A DNA stretch of 64,000 bases from Aliiglaciecola sp. CAU 1673 (GCF_029223185.1 NZ_JARHUG010000002.1:186001-250000); one strand, 5' to 3'; positions 1 to 9,779 are shown, numbered from the stretch's first letter. Notes: generated by a model not told the origin, from the letters alone. Made by a program: numbers and translations.

Positions 1-237
1 ATCGCCGGACGAGACCCTTCTGACAATCTCGTTGTCAGCCATATCAAAGCCTTTTTCAACCTGTAGTGCACGTACATACTTTGAAGCCGGTAGTTTTTGC
101 GCTGAGTTAGCAACCAGCATGGTCAGCGTGCCTGTTCTTTGCGCCGCCCGGTAAAGGATTTCTCTGATTACATTGGGACAGGCATCAGCATCCACCCAAA
201 TGGTGGGACCTTGTTCACGCTGTTCTGAAGAGACCAT
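1..237 (-). CDS. YaiI/YqxD family (DUF188) protein, 3' end cut by the window
   Basis: Reading leftward from an ATG at 237 the frame stays open to base 1 (79 residues). It contains the family's opening signature [11 protein letters not shown], followed by a VANSAQ segment and [10 protein letters not shown], which match the N-terminal half of DUF188 proteins such as E. coli YaiI. The usual length is about 150 residues, so roughly half the gene lies outside the window. The Asp-rich strand resembles PIN-like nuclease folds, but the cellular role of the family is not settled. It is divergent from the histidine kinase that follows. Identification is by motif memory and is firm for the family only. 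Confidence 0.85.
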   Translation of the reverse strand, partial: MVSSEQREQGPTIWVDADACPNVIREILYRAAQRTGTLTMLVANSAQKLPASKYVRALQVEKGFDMADNEIVRRVSSGD

Positions 238-325
238 TTCGTCCTTAACTTGCTAATTTCACTAGAGGCAGTTGAATATCGGATGCTATGTTATCAGGCA
301 CAGCCTTCTGACCAAAGCCGTTCTT

Positions 326-2497
326 ATGGTAGTCCAGCAAAAAGCGCTTTCATTAGCCACTATCAAAAAGGGTCTGACCGACACTTTGATTCTGGTTGCG
401 ACAGCTTTAGTGGGAATCGCTATCCTAGCTTCTATACTGCGGATCCGAGAATTTGGGTTCCAACCGGTGATGTATTTTCATGTTGTCGCCGGCACTATCC
501 TTACCGCCCTTTACCTATTTCGTCAGCGCATTCCCCAGACCGTCAGTGCACATATTTTGTGCGCGATTTTTTTCCTTGCAGGAGTTGGTGGGGTGATCAA
601 TTTCGGCCTGTCAGGCGGTGGGATCCTGTTACTGATAGGTGCGGCTTTCTTCGCTTGCTTTTTATTAAGTTTCAGAACCGCAGGGATTTATGCAACCTTG
701 TCGCTGCTGGTGTTGATGACCCAGTGGTGGTTGGCTTTCAAAGGGGAACTGAGCTACGGCTTGGACATTGGTGACTATGCGAAAAGTGGCTCGGCCTGGC
801 TTAACGTGGCGATGGCCTTCACCTTTTTAATCACCATGATCCTGTATCTGACCCGCCGATTTTTCGATTATCTGATAGATCTTCTGGCTCATTACCACGA
901 AAAAGTACAAGACCAGTCCCGTTCCCTGGATGATTCCAAAGCACTTATCGATGGTGTAGTTAACGCTATTCCCATGGGTATTCTGTGGAAAGACAAGAAT
1001 GGGGGGTTTTTAGGCGCCAATCAGAGCTTCCTTCAGGAAGTGGGCAAGAACAAGGTTCAAGATATCTTGGGCAAGACGGATTTTGATATAACCGATGCCA
1101 CCACAGCTAAGCGGTATCGAGCCCTGGATATTGAAGTAATAACATCCGGGAAAGCCATTATCGACTCCCAGGAGAAGACGGTAAAATCAGGCAATACACA
1201 TTACATTTCCACTGATCGCATGCCTTTGGTCGATCATGCCGGCGATATCGTTGGGGTTCTATGTACTTATCATGACATCACCCATTTAAAACGGGCTGAG
1301 ATGCTGATGCATGATGCCAAACTTCAGGCTGAACAGGCCAATGCTGCTAAGACAGCCTTCTTAGCCAATATGAGTCATGAGTTACGTACGCCCATCAATG
1401 GAGTGATGGGGCTGCTAGAGCTTTGTCTTAATACCGAGCTAAATAGCAAGCAGCAGGACTATCTTAGCAAGGCCAAAGTATCGGCCAAAACCTTACTGGA
1501 TATTGTTAACGATATTTTGGATCTGGCCAAAATTGAGGCAGGACAACTCACTTTGGACCGTCATCCCTTCGAATTGGAACAGATGCTCGAAGTATTACAA
1601 GAGCACGTTACTCCCCTGCTGGAAGGTAAGGATGTGCAATTTTATTGCAAGTCAGATGCGCCTAAAGGACTGTTGTTGGAGGGCGATGATACCCGTCTTA
1701 AACAGATCCTGCTGAACCTGTGCGGTAACGCTGTTAAATTTACCAATCAAGGCAGCGTCAAGCTCTCCTGTACCTGGTGGAGCCGCGGCAAAAAGGCTGA
1801 CTTAGTCTTTAAAGTAAAAGACACTGGTATCGGCATCGCAGATGAGGCAATACCGACCTTGTTCAACAGTTTTACCCAGGCAGACACCAGCACTACCCGT
1901 AAATTTGGCGGGACCGGCCTGGGACTGAGCATTGTTCGTCAACTGGTTGACAAAATGGGCGGAGATATCCGCGTGAACAGTGTGCTTGGAAAAGGTACAG
2001 AGTTTGTGGTCAGACTGACATTACCGGTGGTGCAGTCTGCGACAAACACCAGTGTGGAGTCAGTTCAAAATGCACCGGAAGGCTTGCAAGACATTCAGGT
2101 ATTATTGGTGGAAGACAATGCCATCAATCTTGAAATATGTCGTGAAATGCTGACTCAACAGGGCGCGCTGGTTCACTGTGTCGAGAACGGTGCGAAGGCA
2201 TTAGAGGCGATTAAGGCGCGCCCTTTTGATGTCGTGTTAATGGATATTCAAATGCCGGTGATGGATGGTTGCGAAGCCATTGAGCATATTCGCGCCCAGC
2301 CAGAATACGCCAAGCTACCGGTGATTGCGGTCACTGCCAATGTGCTTGCCAGTGATGTCGAACGTTATTTGAAATTGGGCTTTAATGCATGCCTATCTAA
2401 ACCCTATGAGCGGAAAAAGTTGCTGGCCTTAGTCACGCAATATGGCAAAGTTGGGGATTCAAGTTGTGAGGAGTTGACATCACCCCAGCAAGCTTGA
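326..2497 (+). CDS. Membrane hybrid sensor histidine kinase (PAS-HisKA-HATPase-REC)
   Basis: Hybrid two-component kinase at the inner membrane. The first ~190 residues hold about six hydrophobic segments with short loops, an integral-membrane sensor rather than a periplasmic domain. A PAS domain follows (around GILWKDKNGGFLGANQSF). The dimerisation/phosphoacceptor box is MSHELRTPINGVMG, the ATPase part has NLCGNAVKFTNQG and the G boxes DTGIGI and GGTGLGLS, and a C-terminal receiver has the phosphorylatable Asp in VVLMDIQMPVMDG and the Lys in LSKPYE. No Hpt domain or output regulator is adjacent, so the partner is unknown. I chose ATG 326; a TTG at 272 behind AGAGG in the same frame would add 18 residues. 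The stimulus cannot be read from the sequence. Confidence 0.9.
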   Translation: MVVQQKALSLATIKKGLTDTLILVATALVGIAILASILRIREFGFQPVMYFHVVAGTILTALYLFRQRIPQTVSAHILCAIFFLAGVGGVINFGLSGGGILLLIGAAFFACFLLSFRTAGIYATLSLLVLMTQWWLAFKGELSYGLDIGDYAKSGSAWLNVAMAFTFLITMILYLTRRFFDYLIDLLAHYHEKVQDQSRSLDDSKALIDGVVNAIPMGILWKDKNGGFLGANQSFLQEVGKNKVQDILGKTDFDITDATTAKRYRALDIEVITSGKAIIDSQEKTVKSGNTHYISTDRMPLVDHAGDIVGVLCTYHDITHLKRAEMLMHDAKLQAEQANAAKTAFLANMSHELRTPINGVMGLLELCLNTELNSKQQDYLSKAKVSAKTLLDIVNDILDLAKIEAGQLTLDRHPFELEQMLEVLQEHVTPLLEGKDVQFYCKSDAPKGLLLEGDDTRLKQILLNLCGNAVKFTNQGSVKLSCTWWSRGKKADLVFKVKDTGIGIADEAIPTLFNSFTQADTSTTRKFGGTGLGLSIVRQLVDKMGGDIRVNSVLGKGTEFVVRLTLPVVQSATNTSVESVQNAPEGLQDIQVLLVEDNAINLEICREMLTQQGALVHCVENGAKALEAIKARPFDVVLMDIQMPVMDGCEAIEHIRAQPEYAKLPVIAVTANVLASDVERYLKLGFNACLSKPYERKKLLALVTQYGKVGDSSCEELTSPQQA

Positions 2498-2581
2498 AAA
2501 AGTTTTGCGGCTGGCGCAAGTTAGCCCCTCACATGAATTAGCCTTGCATGGCGCATCGCAACAACAAAAAGGAGAACGGCG

Positions 2582-4114
2582 ATGACAAAACCAAATTGGA
2601 CCAGCAGAGCGCTGGATTGGATCGAAAGGGTAGGGAATAAGCTACCCGATCCTGCCATGATCTTCCTGATCAGCCTGTTTATAGTTTGGGCGCTATCTGC
2701 CTTGTTAGCGGATGTCAGCTTCAGCGCCATCGACCCCCGTACCGGTGAAGCGGTGGTGGTCAACAATATGTTATCCGGTGCCAATCTCGCCGATTTCCTG
2801 TCCAGGATGGTGACCATTTTTACCAGCTTTGCACCCCTTGGCGTGGTTTTAGTTGCTATGTTGGGGGTGGGGGTGGCTGAGCATTCCGGGTTTATTAATG
2901 CCGGTCTTAAGCGCATGCTGGATGCGACCCCGAAATCCTTACTAACTCCCTCTATTATTTTGGTGGCCATTGTCAGCCATACCGCCACCGATGCCGGTTA
3001 TGTGCTGGTCATTCCGCTGGCCGGGGTGATTTTTTATGCCATGGGGCGTCATCCCCTGGCAGGTATTGCCGCTGCCTTTGCCGGTGTCAGCGGTGGCTTT
3101 AGCGCTAACTTTATTCCTTCTGGCATCGACCCGTTACTGCAAAGCTTTACCCAAAGTGCCGCGCAGATAATCGATCCCGCCATCCAAATCAACCCGCTCA
3201 ATAACTGGTTTTTCACCAGTGCTTCTAGCATTTTAATCATTCTGTTGGGCTGGTATCTGACCGATAAAGTGATCGAACCAAGACTTAACAACACGCCAGT
3301 AGATGGTGACCCTGCTGAGATCCCCAAGTTTGAGGAGTTGGGGGATAAGGAGCGTAAAGCTTTGCGTATTGCTTCTTTAGTGATGCTGGCCGGTATTGGT
3401 TTATTGGTGGCGGCCCTGTGGCCGGAGGATTCTCCTCTGCGCTCACCTCAGGGGGAGATCACCTCGTTTAGCGCGCCGGTAATGCGCAGTATCGTGCCAC
3501 TGATTTTCCTGTTGTTTGTGCTTCCGGGCGTTGTCTTTGGTTTTGTAGCCGGGACCTTTAAAACCAGCAAGGATCCGGTTAACGCCATGAGTAAATCCAT
3601 GGGTAGTATGTCTTACTATGTGGTAATGGCCTTTTTCTGCTCTTTGTTTATTGACGCCTTTGCCAAGTCTAACTTGGGAGCCTTGCTCGCCATCGAAGGA
3701 GCAGAAGTACTGCGTAGCTTGGCCCTGCCCAGCATGGTGACCATCGTCGGTCTGGTGTTTTTGACTGCCTTTGTGAATCTGTTTGTGGGCTCCGCCTCGG
3801 CTAAATGGGCGCTGCTTGGTCCTATCTTTGTACCGATGTTGATGCAACTGAATATTTCGCCGGATCTGACACAGGCCGCATACCGGTTAGGCGATTCCGG
3901 CTCCAACATTATTACCCCACTGATGCCTTACTTCCCGCTGGTGGTGGTCTATTGTCAGCGCTACGTGAAAGGCACCGGTATTGGTACCTTGTTGGCAATG
4001 ATGCTGCCGTTTTCTATCTGCATTTTGGTGGCCTGGACCGCCTTCCTGTTGCTTTACTGGGCGGCGGGTATCCCGCTTGGACTACAATCCAGCTATGTCT
4101 ACCCCGCGCCCTGA
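2582..4114 (+). CDS. AbgT family transporter
   Basis: Polytopic inner-membrane transporter of the AbgT family (510 residues, the usual size). E. coli AbgT imports p-aminobenzoyl-glutamate, and some relatives export sulfonamides. About a dozen hydrophobic segments are visible. Family-typical stretches include NKLPDPAMIFLI near the N terminus, SHTATDAGYVLVIPLAG, and GDSGSNIITPLMPYFPLV near the C terminus. The start at 2582 is preceded by a strong AAGGAG at suitable spacing. No abgAB hydrolase genes lie beside it, so folate salvage versus drug efflux is undecided. Its 3' end overlaps the DnaJ-related gene by 20 bases, and a terminator hairpin follows 11 bases after the stop. Confidence 0.92.
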   Translation: MTKPNWTSRALDWIERVGNKLPDPAMIFLISLFIVWALSALLADVSFSAIDPRTGEAVVVNNMLSGANLADFLSRMVTIFTSFAPLGVVLVAMLGVGVAEHSGFINAGLKRMLDATPKSLLTPSIILVAIVSHTATDAGYVLVIPLAGVIFYAMGRHPLAGIAAAFAGVSGGFSANFIPSGIDPLLQSFTQSAAQIIDPAIQINPLNNWFFTSASSILIILLGWYLTDKVIEPRLNNTPVDGDPAEIPKFEELGDKERKALRIASLVMLAGIGLLVAALWPEDSPLRSPQGEITSFSAPVMRSIVPLIFLLFVLPGVVFGFVAGTFKTSKDPVNAMSKSMGSMSYYVVMAFFCSLFIDAFAKSNLGALLAIEGAEVLRSLALPSMVTIVGLVFLTAFVNLFVGSASAKWALLGPIFVPMLMQLNISPDLTQAAYRLGDSGSNIITPLMPYFPLVVVYCQRYVKGTGIGTLLAMMLPFSICILVAWTAFLLLYWAAGIPLGLQSSYVYPAP

Positions 4115-4694
4115 ACAACACAGCAAAAGCCCGGATTTTTCCGGGCTTTTGTATGACATTCTGAGGCTGCATCCAGAAGGGATCAGTGAGTTCGCCCTTA
4201 TCAATATGCTCAAGGCGGACCCGGCGGGGCCTTTCTCACCTGATCTGTCGCTATCTGAACCGTTGCCGCTTTTCAGGGCACATTTCGCGCTTTTTCATCA
4301 TCTTTATCTGTTACGAGATAGATTACGTGCTCAGCACTTACACGAGCTTGAAATCAGCGCTTCTAACATTCGGCTAAATCCATATAAATCTGGTGAATAC
4401 GCACTTGGACAAGAAGATAAATTGCGTAGCTATTATTTGGATTGGTCACAGTTTGACAGCACTCTTGAGGAAGATGTGAATGAATTGCTGGAGAGCTTTT
4501 GGCGAGGATTTGATGGCGTGGTTTCAGATCAGCAACGCACCGAGGCTCTGACTGTTTTGGGGCTGGAAGCAGATGCAGACGAACAACAAATCCGGCGTCG
4601 CTACCGGCAATTGATGCATCAACATCACCCTGACAAAGGGGGAGACAGGACCTATTGTCAGGCCCTGACAAGCGCTTATCAAAAACTGCTTTAA
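4095..4694 (+). CDS. DnaJ-related protein (N-terminal DNAJ_related domain plus J domain)
   Basis: 199-residue protein with an N-terminal region of the DNAJ_related type (GLLYDILRLHPEGISEFALINML at about residues 15-37) and a C-terminal J domain from about residue 152. The J domain carries the HPD tripeptide within HQHHPDKGGD, which stimulates Hsp70 ATPase activity, and ends at the last helix AYQKLL. It lacks the Gly/Phe and zinc-finger parts of full DnaJ, so it is a specialised co-chaperone; the client is unknown. ATG 4095 is used because the hydrophobic FSGLLYDIL start of the family domain lies just downstream; an in-frame TTG at 4077 is also possible. It is convergent with the chemotaxis receptor, 8 bases apart. 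Confidence 0.82.
   Translation: MSTPRPEQHSKSPDFSGLLYDILRLHPEGISEFALINMLKADPAGPFSPDLSLSEPLPLFRAHFALFHHLYLLRDRLRAQHLHELEISASNIRLNPYKSGEYALGQEDKLRSYYLDWSQFDSTLEEDVNELLESFWRGFDGVVSDQQRTEALTVLGLEADADEQQIRRRYRQLMHQHHPDKGGDRTYCQALTSAYQKLL
4125..4150 (+). terminator. Rho-independent terminator-like hairpin after abgT, inside the next gene
   Basis: AAAAGCCCGG at 4125-4134 pairs perfectly with CCGGGCTTTT at 4141-4150 around a six-base loop. It lies 11 bases after the AbgT stop codon, where a terminator is expected, yet is wholly inside the 5' coding part of the DnaJ-related gene that starts at 4095. The T-run is only four bases long, so efficiency may be partial. Confidence 0.65.
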
Positions 4695-4702
4695 AAGGGG
4701 GG

Positions 4703-6337
4703 TTACCCCGCAGGCTGGCTGTAGGTTAATGAAGCCACTACCTGATGCAGATTGGTTGAAGCTTGCTTAACGGCGTCGGACACATCTTTACGTGCAGCCA
4801 GTGTCATGTAGTCCTCTGAAGCTCGAAGGACTTGTTGTACAGACCGTTGCATTCTGTCTAATACAGCGGTTTGTTCATCAGAGGCTTGGTTCAAGTCAGC
4901 GACAACTGCATTGATACCTGCCACATCTTCAACCAACTCGTTCAGTCTGGCTAACGCGTTGTTGGCTTCTTTGGCATTGCGTACACAAAGTTGTTTGCCG
5001 TTATTCATGGCGGTCACCGCCTGAGCAGAGTCCTGCTCAAAGCTTTGCAAAATGGCTTTGATTTCCTGAGTGGAGCCCTGTGTTTTGGAAGCCAGGCTGC
5101 GGACCTCATCGGCGACGACAGCAAAGCCCCGGCCGTGTTCGCCGGCACGCGCTGCTTCAATGGCTGCATTTAGCGCCAGCAGGTTGGTTTGGTCTGCAAT
5201 CTCATTGATCACGCCCACGACCTTTGTAATGTTACTGCTTTTACGTTGCAGATCTTCTATCAGTGCGGTGGTATGTCCGGTATCTTCAACCAGACTCTCA
5301 AAGCCCCGGTTGGCTTGATTAAAAATGCTAAAACAGGCCTCCACATTCTGTGTTGCCTTTGCAGTCGTATCTGAGATGGTCTGCGTTACCTGCATCAGCC
5401 TTGAGACGATCCGTGATAGTTCCTGCATACCATCATCCAACTGGCTGCTGGTTTGCTGTTGGATAGTGGCCCCTCTGCTGATAACGTCACTGATGTCATG
5501 CAAACTGGCGAATGCGTGATTCACTTCTTCTTCTGCCTGACTCAATAGTTCTCTTGAGTGTTGCATTTTACCTTGCATGCGGCGGGTAGCATTGGCCAGT
5601 TCGCCCAGTTCATGCTCACTTTGATAGTCAATAGGATTGTCATAGCGACAATTTGCCAAATCCCGCACGGCTGCTGTTACCGCTTTGGCAGGGCCAATGA
5701 CCTGTAATCGTAACACCCAAATCACCACGGCAACCGTCACCAGAAACAACACAATGCTCAGCAGCAAAATAGAACTGTTGCTGGCGCCGGCCTCGGCGTT
5801 TAATGTTGCCAGTTGCATGCGGGCATGCTCAGCGATGCGTTGTTCTACTATTTTGAGTTTTGCAGTGGGCTCCCTGTCCATGCCTTTAACCGCTTTGTCG
5901 CCAATGTAGGGATCAAAACCGGCTTGTGAAAATTGCGCCAATCCCTCTCTGTATTGATTAGCCATGGTTTGATGAGACTGCGCAAACGCCTGGATATCGG
6001 CCTTGATGCTGTCAGGCAACGCGTAGCTTGTGGTCAGTTGATCCAGGTTTTTTTGGATCTGCTGTTCTTTAGCCACAAAGCTTTGCCAGTATTTGTCGAG
6101 GCTTTCAGGATCTCGGCCGCGCAGCAGCACATTTTTCCACTCCTGCACCTGAGTCTTGAAATCTGACAAGATGGTGGCTGTGAGCCGCTCTGCCGCCACA
6201 GTGCGCTGTTCAAGCAAGTCAAACTCTTCGAGCAATTGCTTGTTCTGATGTAACGCAAGGACATTCAGCATAATCAATACCAGCAAACCAAACAGCACTG
6301 GTAAGAAGACGATAAGACTGAGTTTTTTGAACTTCAT
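4703..6337 (-). CDS. Methyl-accepting chemotaxis protein
   Basis: Transmembrane chemoreceptor of 544 residues. It has an N-terminal membrane segment (about residues 7-28), a mostly helical periplasmic sensor of about 160 residues of four-helix-bundle type, a second membrane segment, a HAMP linker, and the cytoplasmic signalling hairpin with [20 protein letters not shown] and [15 protein letters not shown], the tip that contacts CheA and CheW. No C-terminal CheR-docking pentapeptide is seen (it ends YSQPAG). ATG 6337 is chosen over an in-frame upstream start at 6367 because AGGTGAT precedes it and the first membrane helix starts a few residues later. The ligand is unknown and no che genes are nearby. 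Confidence 0.93.
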   Translation of the reverse strand: MKFKKLSLIVFLPVLFGLLVLIMLNVLALHQNKQLLEEFDLLEQRTVAAERLTATILSDFKTQVQEWKNVLLRGRDPESLDKYWQSFVAKEQQIQKNLDQLTTSYALPDSIKADIQAFAQSHQTMANQYREGLAQFSQAGFDPYIGDKAVKGMDREPTAKLKIVEQRIAEHARMQLATLNAEAGASNSSILLLSIVLFLVTVAVVIWVLRLQVIGPAKAVTAAVRDLANCRYDNPIDYQSEHELGELANATRRMQGKMQHSRELLSQAEEEVNHAFASLHDISDVISRGATIQQQTSSQLDDGMQELSRIVSRLMQVTQTISDTTAKATQNVEACFSIFNQANRGFESLVEDTGHTTALIEDLQRKSSNITKVVGVINEIADQTNLLALNAAIEAARAGEHGRGFAVVADEVRSLASKTQGSTQEIKAILQSFEQDSAQAVTAMNNGKQLCVRNAKEANNALARLNELVEDVAGINAVVADLNQASDEQTAVLDRMQRSVQQVLRASEDYMTLAARKDVSDAVKQASTNLHQVVASLTYSQPAG

Positions 6338-6533
6338 AGGATCACCTGTTGGCGCGCGTGGCGGCATCCTAGGTGATGGTTATGACAAGCTGATGACAGC
6401 TTATTTGCCAGCTGAAGGGGGGAGTTGTGCAATATATGACACTAGGGCAGGGTTAGCCGTTAAATGCGCTTGCAGGTAGATTCTGTAAATGCTAAAAAGT
6501 CAATATTGTGATTGTCATTATTGAAATCAAATT

Positions 6534-6551
6534 GGTAAAGAAAACGTTACA
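6534..6551 (+). promoter_or_regulatory. Candidate TyrR box upstream of aroF-tyrA
   Basis: GGTAAAGAAAACGTTACA matches the TyrR consensus TGTAAA-N6-TTTACA at 10 of 12 informative positions, including the essential G and C. It is 46 bases upstream of the likely -35 of aroF. In E. coli, TyrR with tyrosine represses aroF-tyrA, so the location fits. A single box read by eye, without a scoring matrix. Confidence 0.4.
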
Positions 6552-6596
6552 TCAAGTTGATTATCCTGAATCTGACAAACAAGTTTTCTGCTGACA

Positions 6597-6626
6597 TTGC
6601 CAAGCAGTGCCATACTTTTCTAAATT
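6597..6626 (+). promoter_or_regulatory. Candidate sigma-70 promoter of aroF
   Basis: TTGCCA at 6597-6602 and TAAATT at 6621-6626, 18 bases apart, about 30 bases before the aroF start. Plausible from spacing and position only. Confidence 0.4.
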
Positions 6627-6657
6627 TTTTAACTCCGATTTATCATAGGTGCCCACC

Positions 6658-7749
6658 ATGCTGAGAGATGCCATTCACAACGTCCACGTAACCGGTGAGC
6701 AGGTATTAGTAACACCGGATGCGTTATCCAAAGAACTGCCGGTCAGCGAACGCGCGCTGAAGGTCATCGAGCAGTCCCGCGCAACCATAGCCGATATCAT
6801 TCATCGTCGCGATCATCGCCTGTTGGTGGTGTGCGGGCCTTGCTCCATTCATGATGTGGAAGCCGCCAAAGAATATGCACTAAAGCTAAAACAGTTGCAT
6901 GAAGAAACCAAAGACACCTTGTATATCGTGATGCGCGTATATTTTGAAAAGCCGCGCACTACAGTGGGTTGGAAAGGCCTGATTAACGACCCCAATATTG
7001 ACGGTACCTTCGATATCGAAGCCGGACTTCGCAAAGCCAGGGAATTGCTGATTTGGTTATCAGAGTTGGAGTTACCTGTGGCAACCGAAGCGCTGGATCC
7101 CATCAGCCCGCAATATCTGGCCGAGTTGTTCAGCTGGTCAGCCATCGGTGCCCGTACCTCCGAATCCCAGACGCACAGGGAGATGGCCAGTGGCTTGTCG
7201 ATGCCGGTCGGTTTTAAAAACGGTACCGATGGTAGTCTGGATATCGCCATTAATGCGCTGCAAAGTGCGGCATCCCCCCATAGCTTTATGGGTATCAACA
7301 AATCGGGGCAGGTCACTATTATCAAAACCCAGGGTAATCCCGACGGCCATATTATTTTACGAGGCGGCAAGCAGCCTAACTATGATTCGGTCTGTGTCAG
7401 CGAATGTGAGTTGCAGATGCAACAGGCGAAGTTAGAAGCCGGATTAGTGGTGGACTGCAGTCATGCCAACTCGAATAAAGACTATCGTCGACAGCCCCTG
7501 GTTGCAGCCAACGTGGTCAATCAGATTTTGGAAGGTAATCAGTCGATTATTGGCATCATGTTGGAGAGCCATTTGAAAGCCGGCAATCAGAATAACAGTG
7601 GCAAAACGCTGTCCGAATTGGAGTATGGGGTATCCATCACCGACGGTTGCATTGACTGGACAAGTACCGAAAAACTGCTGAAACAGACCCGGGAGAGACT
7701 GATCACGATATTGCCCATGCGTCTTAACAAGATCAGAAGAAGCCACTGA
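6658..7749 (+). CDS. aroF: 3-deoxy-7-phosphoheptulonate (DAHP) synthase, AroF type
   Basis: First enzyme of the shikimate pathway: condenses phosphoenolpyruvate and erythrose 4-phosphate to DAHP in the cytoplasm. 363 residues, full length for the class I AroAI family. Recognisable blocks are VCGPCSIHD (metal-binding Cys), RVYFEKPRTTVGWKGLINDP, ATEALDPISPQY, IGARTSESQTHREMASGLS, PVGFKNGTDG, and VDCSHANSNKD. Sequence character and the tyrA gene one base downstream point to the tyrosine-inhibited isozyme AroF, as in the E. coli aroF-tyrA operon. ATG 6658 is used; a GTG at 6649 is in frame. Regulation by TyrR is inferred from the upstream box. Confidence 0.93.
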   Translation: MLRDAIHNVHVTGEQVLVTPDALSKELPVSERALKVIEQSRATIADIIHRRDHRLLVVCGPCSIHDVEAAKEYALKLKQLHEETKDTLYIVMRVYFEKPRTTVGWKGLINDPNIDGTFDIEAGLRKARELLIWLSELELPVATEALDPISPQYLAELFSWSAIGARTSESQTHREMASGLSMPVGFKNGTDGSLDIAINALQSAASPHSFMGINKSGQVTIIKTQGNPDGHIILRGGKQPNYDSVCVSECELQMQQAKLEAGLVVDCSHANSNKDYRRQPLVAANVVNQILEGNQSIIGIMLESHLKAGNQNNSGKTLSELEYGVSITDGCIDWTSTEKLLKQTRERLITILPMRLNKIRRSH

Positions 7750-7750
7750 A

Positions 7751-8902
7751 ATGCCGAAGGAAATGCATAATGGTATGACTGATAAGGACGATGAATTAGC
7801 TGCATTACGTGCGCAAATTGATGCCCTTGACAGTCAGTTGGTGGAGCTGTTGCAAAAGCGCCTGCAGATCACCCGCAAAGTAGGCGAGTATAAAAGCCGC
7901 ACTGGCTTACCGATTTACGTGCCGTCCCGTGAAGCGCAGTTGCTGGCCAAGCGACGTGAAGAGGCCGAGCAGCGGGGCTTGTCACCGGCCTTAATTGAAG
8001 ACTTACTCCGACGCATTATGCGCGAGTCCTACCAAACCCAGAATATGCGCTATTTGTGCTGTAAACCTGAGCTTAAAAAAGTGGTCGTCATAGGTGGCGC
8101 CGGCGCATTGGGGGGCGTATTTGTGGATATGCTCGAGCGCAGTTGTTATCCCGTAGAGATTCTGGAGAAAGATGACTGGGATCGCGCTGATGAGATCTTT
8201 GATGGTGCCGGGCTGGTATTGGTTTCTGTGCCCATTATTCTGACCGAATCGGTGATTGCCAAACTGACCAATCTGCCTGCCGATTGTGTGTTGGCCGATA
8301 TAACCAGTACCAAGCGTGGCCCGTTAAAAGCCATGCTCGATGCGCATAAAGGGCCGGTGCTGGGGTTGCACCCTATGTTTGGCCCGGACGTGTCCAGTTT
8401 GGTCAAACAAGTGGTAGTAGTATGCCATGGACGCCAACCTGAGGCCTATCAGTGGTTGCTCGAGCAAATGCGCAGCTGGGGGGCCATCCTGCACGAAAGC
8501 ACCGCCAAAGAGCATGACGATGCCATGAGTTTTATCCAGGTCATGCGCCACTTCTGCTCTTTTGTGTACGGCGCCCACCTGGCCTGGGAAAGTCCCAATC
8601 TGCAACAACTTATTCAGTTCAGTTCACCCATCTATCGCTTAGAGCTGGTGATGGTTGGCCGTCTGTTCGCACAATCACCGGATCTGTATGCCGACATCAT
8701 CTTTAATAATCCGGACAGTATTGAACTCCTCAAGCGTTTTCGAAATCGCTTTGACACGGCGCTAACCATGTTGGAGGAAGGTAGGAAAGGGGAGTTTATC
8801 AAAGAGTTTTTCCACATCGGACAGTGGTTCGGTGATTTTGCCAAGAAGAGCCTGGTAGAGAGCAAGAAATTATTGTTAAAAGCTGATGATGATCGTAGCT
8901 AA
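7751..8902 (+). CDS. tyrA: Bifunctional chorismate mutase / prephenate dehydrogenase (T-protein)
   Basis: Converts chorismate to prephenate and then to 4-hydroxyphenylpyruvate in tyrosine synthesis. Residues 1-95 are an AroQ chorismate mutase (LRAQIDALDSQLVELLQKRL, VGEYKSRTGLPIYVPSREAQ, LRRIMRESYQTQN). The dehydrogenase follows, with the NAD-binding stretch VVVIGGAGALGGVFVDML and the family blocks LGLHPMFGPD and SSPIYRLELVMVGRLFAQ. 383 residues is close to E. coli TyrA. It starts one base after the aroF stop. ATG 7751 gives an eight-residue N-terminal extension; ATG 7775 (MTDKDDE) agrees better with known TyrA starts and is possible. Confidence 0.95.
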   Translation: MPKEMHNGMTDKDDELAALRAQIDALDSQLVELLQKRLQITRKVGEYKSRTGLPIYVPSREAQLLAKRREEAEQRGLSPALIEDLLRRIMRESYQTQNMRYLCCKPELKKVVVIGGAGALGGVFVDMLERSCYPVEILEKDDWDRADEIFDGAGLVLVSVPIILTESVIAKLTNLPADCVLADITSTKRGPLKAMLDAHKGPVLGLHPMFGPDVSSLVKQVVVVCHGRQPEAYQWLLEQMRSWGAILHESTAKEHDDAMSFIQVMRHFCSFVYGAHLAWESPNLQQLIQFSSPIYRLELVMVGRLFAQSPDLYADIIFNNPDSIELLKRFRNRFDTALTMLEEGRKGEFIKEFFHIGQWFGDFAKKSLVESKKLLLKADDDRS

Positions 8903-9014
8903 CCTTTCCGCTAATCTGTTTTTAAGAATGTAACCTGATCCAGCGCAAAGGTACCGAAACATTAAGTCACTAGAATGCGCCCTGTTCCCGCCAGCGTCAT
9001 AGGAGTTGTGGTAT

Positions 9015-9761
9015 ATGACCAGATGGGTCTGTGCATTATCTTTACTTTGTCTGTCAGCAAATCTGAAGGCCAATGCCGTTGAGCCATTGACCAAAATAAG
9101 TCTGTCCTATCTCGAACATCCCAGTGTCGTCACTCGCGCTATTCCAATTGTACGGGATGCCTACCAGGCGCTGGGTATTGAGCTAGAACTGGTGGCCATG
9201 CCGGCCAGCCGCCTGATAAGCTCCATTTTGCAAGGGCAGCTCGATGGCGACGTGGTGCTGGCGGAAGATATTTTCTATCCGTACCCGGACATTATTGCAG
9301 TGGGACCGCCGCTCTCTTCTGTGACCTTTGTATTGCTATGCCAGCCAAGAGTGGATTGCACCGCAGAGATTCTGGGCAATCCCACCATTACCATTGCATC
9401 GACCGATGAGTCATACAACAGCGTGGTAAGACGAATTCCCAACGCCGCCGGCTCGCATATCTACAAAGTGAATTACCTGGGTAAAATGCCCGAGTTGGTG
9501 GCAAGCGGGCATTTTGACTATGCCTTTTACGTGATGTCCAACGATTGGCCCGTGCCAGAGGGCGTTAAGAAATTAAAGCGTCTGCCGCTGTTTGAAAGCT
9601 ACGCCTATCACGTATTACATAAGAAACATGCGGATTTGGTCCCCAGACTTCATCAGGCCATCGCTAACGTACTGGCTTCAGAGCATGAAGGGGTGACGAG
9701 CCGAGCCTTTACCGACGTGCGTGCCGACAAGCCGTTACTACCCATAGGTCCTGGCTGCTAG
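9015..9761 (+). CDS. Periplasmic solute-binding-protein-like (family 3 type)
   Basis: 248-residue predicted secreted protein. The first ~20 residues form a signal peptide (MTRWVCALSLLCLSANLKANA). The remainder resembles periplasmic binding folds of the amino-acid type: ISLSYLEHPSVVTRAIPIVRDAYQALGIELELVAMPASRL at the N-lobe, and a SGHFDYAFYVMS segment near the hinge. Many alteromonads encode such stand-alone proteins with no permease beside them, as here. ATG 9015 lies nine bases after AGGAG. Ligand and partner are not evident, and the family call is moderate because no single diagnostic motif exists. Confidence 0.7.
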   Translation: MTRWVCALSLLCLSANLKANAVEPLTKISLSYLEHPSVVTRAIPIVRDAYQALGIELELVAMPASRLISSILQGQLDGDVVLAEDIFYPYPDIIAVGPPLSSVTFVLLCQPRVDCTAEILGNPTITIASTDESYNSVVRRIPNAAGSHIYKVNYLGKMPELVASGHFDYAFYVMSNDWPVPEGVKKLKRLPLFESYAYHVLHKKHADLVPRLHQAIANVLASEHEGVTSRAFTDVRADKPLLPIGPGC

Positions 9762-9779
9762 GGGTTGGGAGCGACATTT

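Larger units (their letters stand above)
6338..6657. other. Divergent intergenic region between the chemoreceptor and aroF
   Basis: 320 bases without a gene. It holds the upstream regions of both flanking genes, a TyrR-like box (6534-6551) and a plausible sigma-70 promoter for aroF (6597-6626), annotated separately. I see no clear flagellar-type promoter for the chemoreceptor. Confidence 0.6.
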
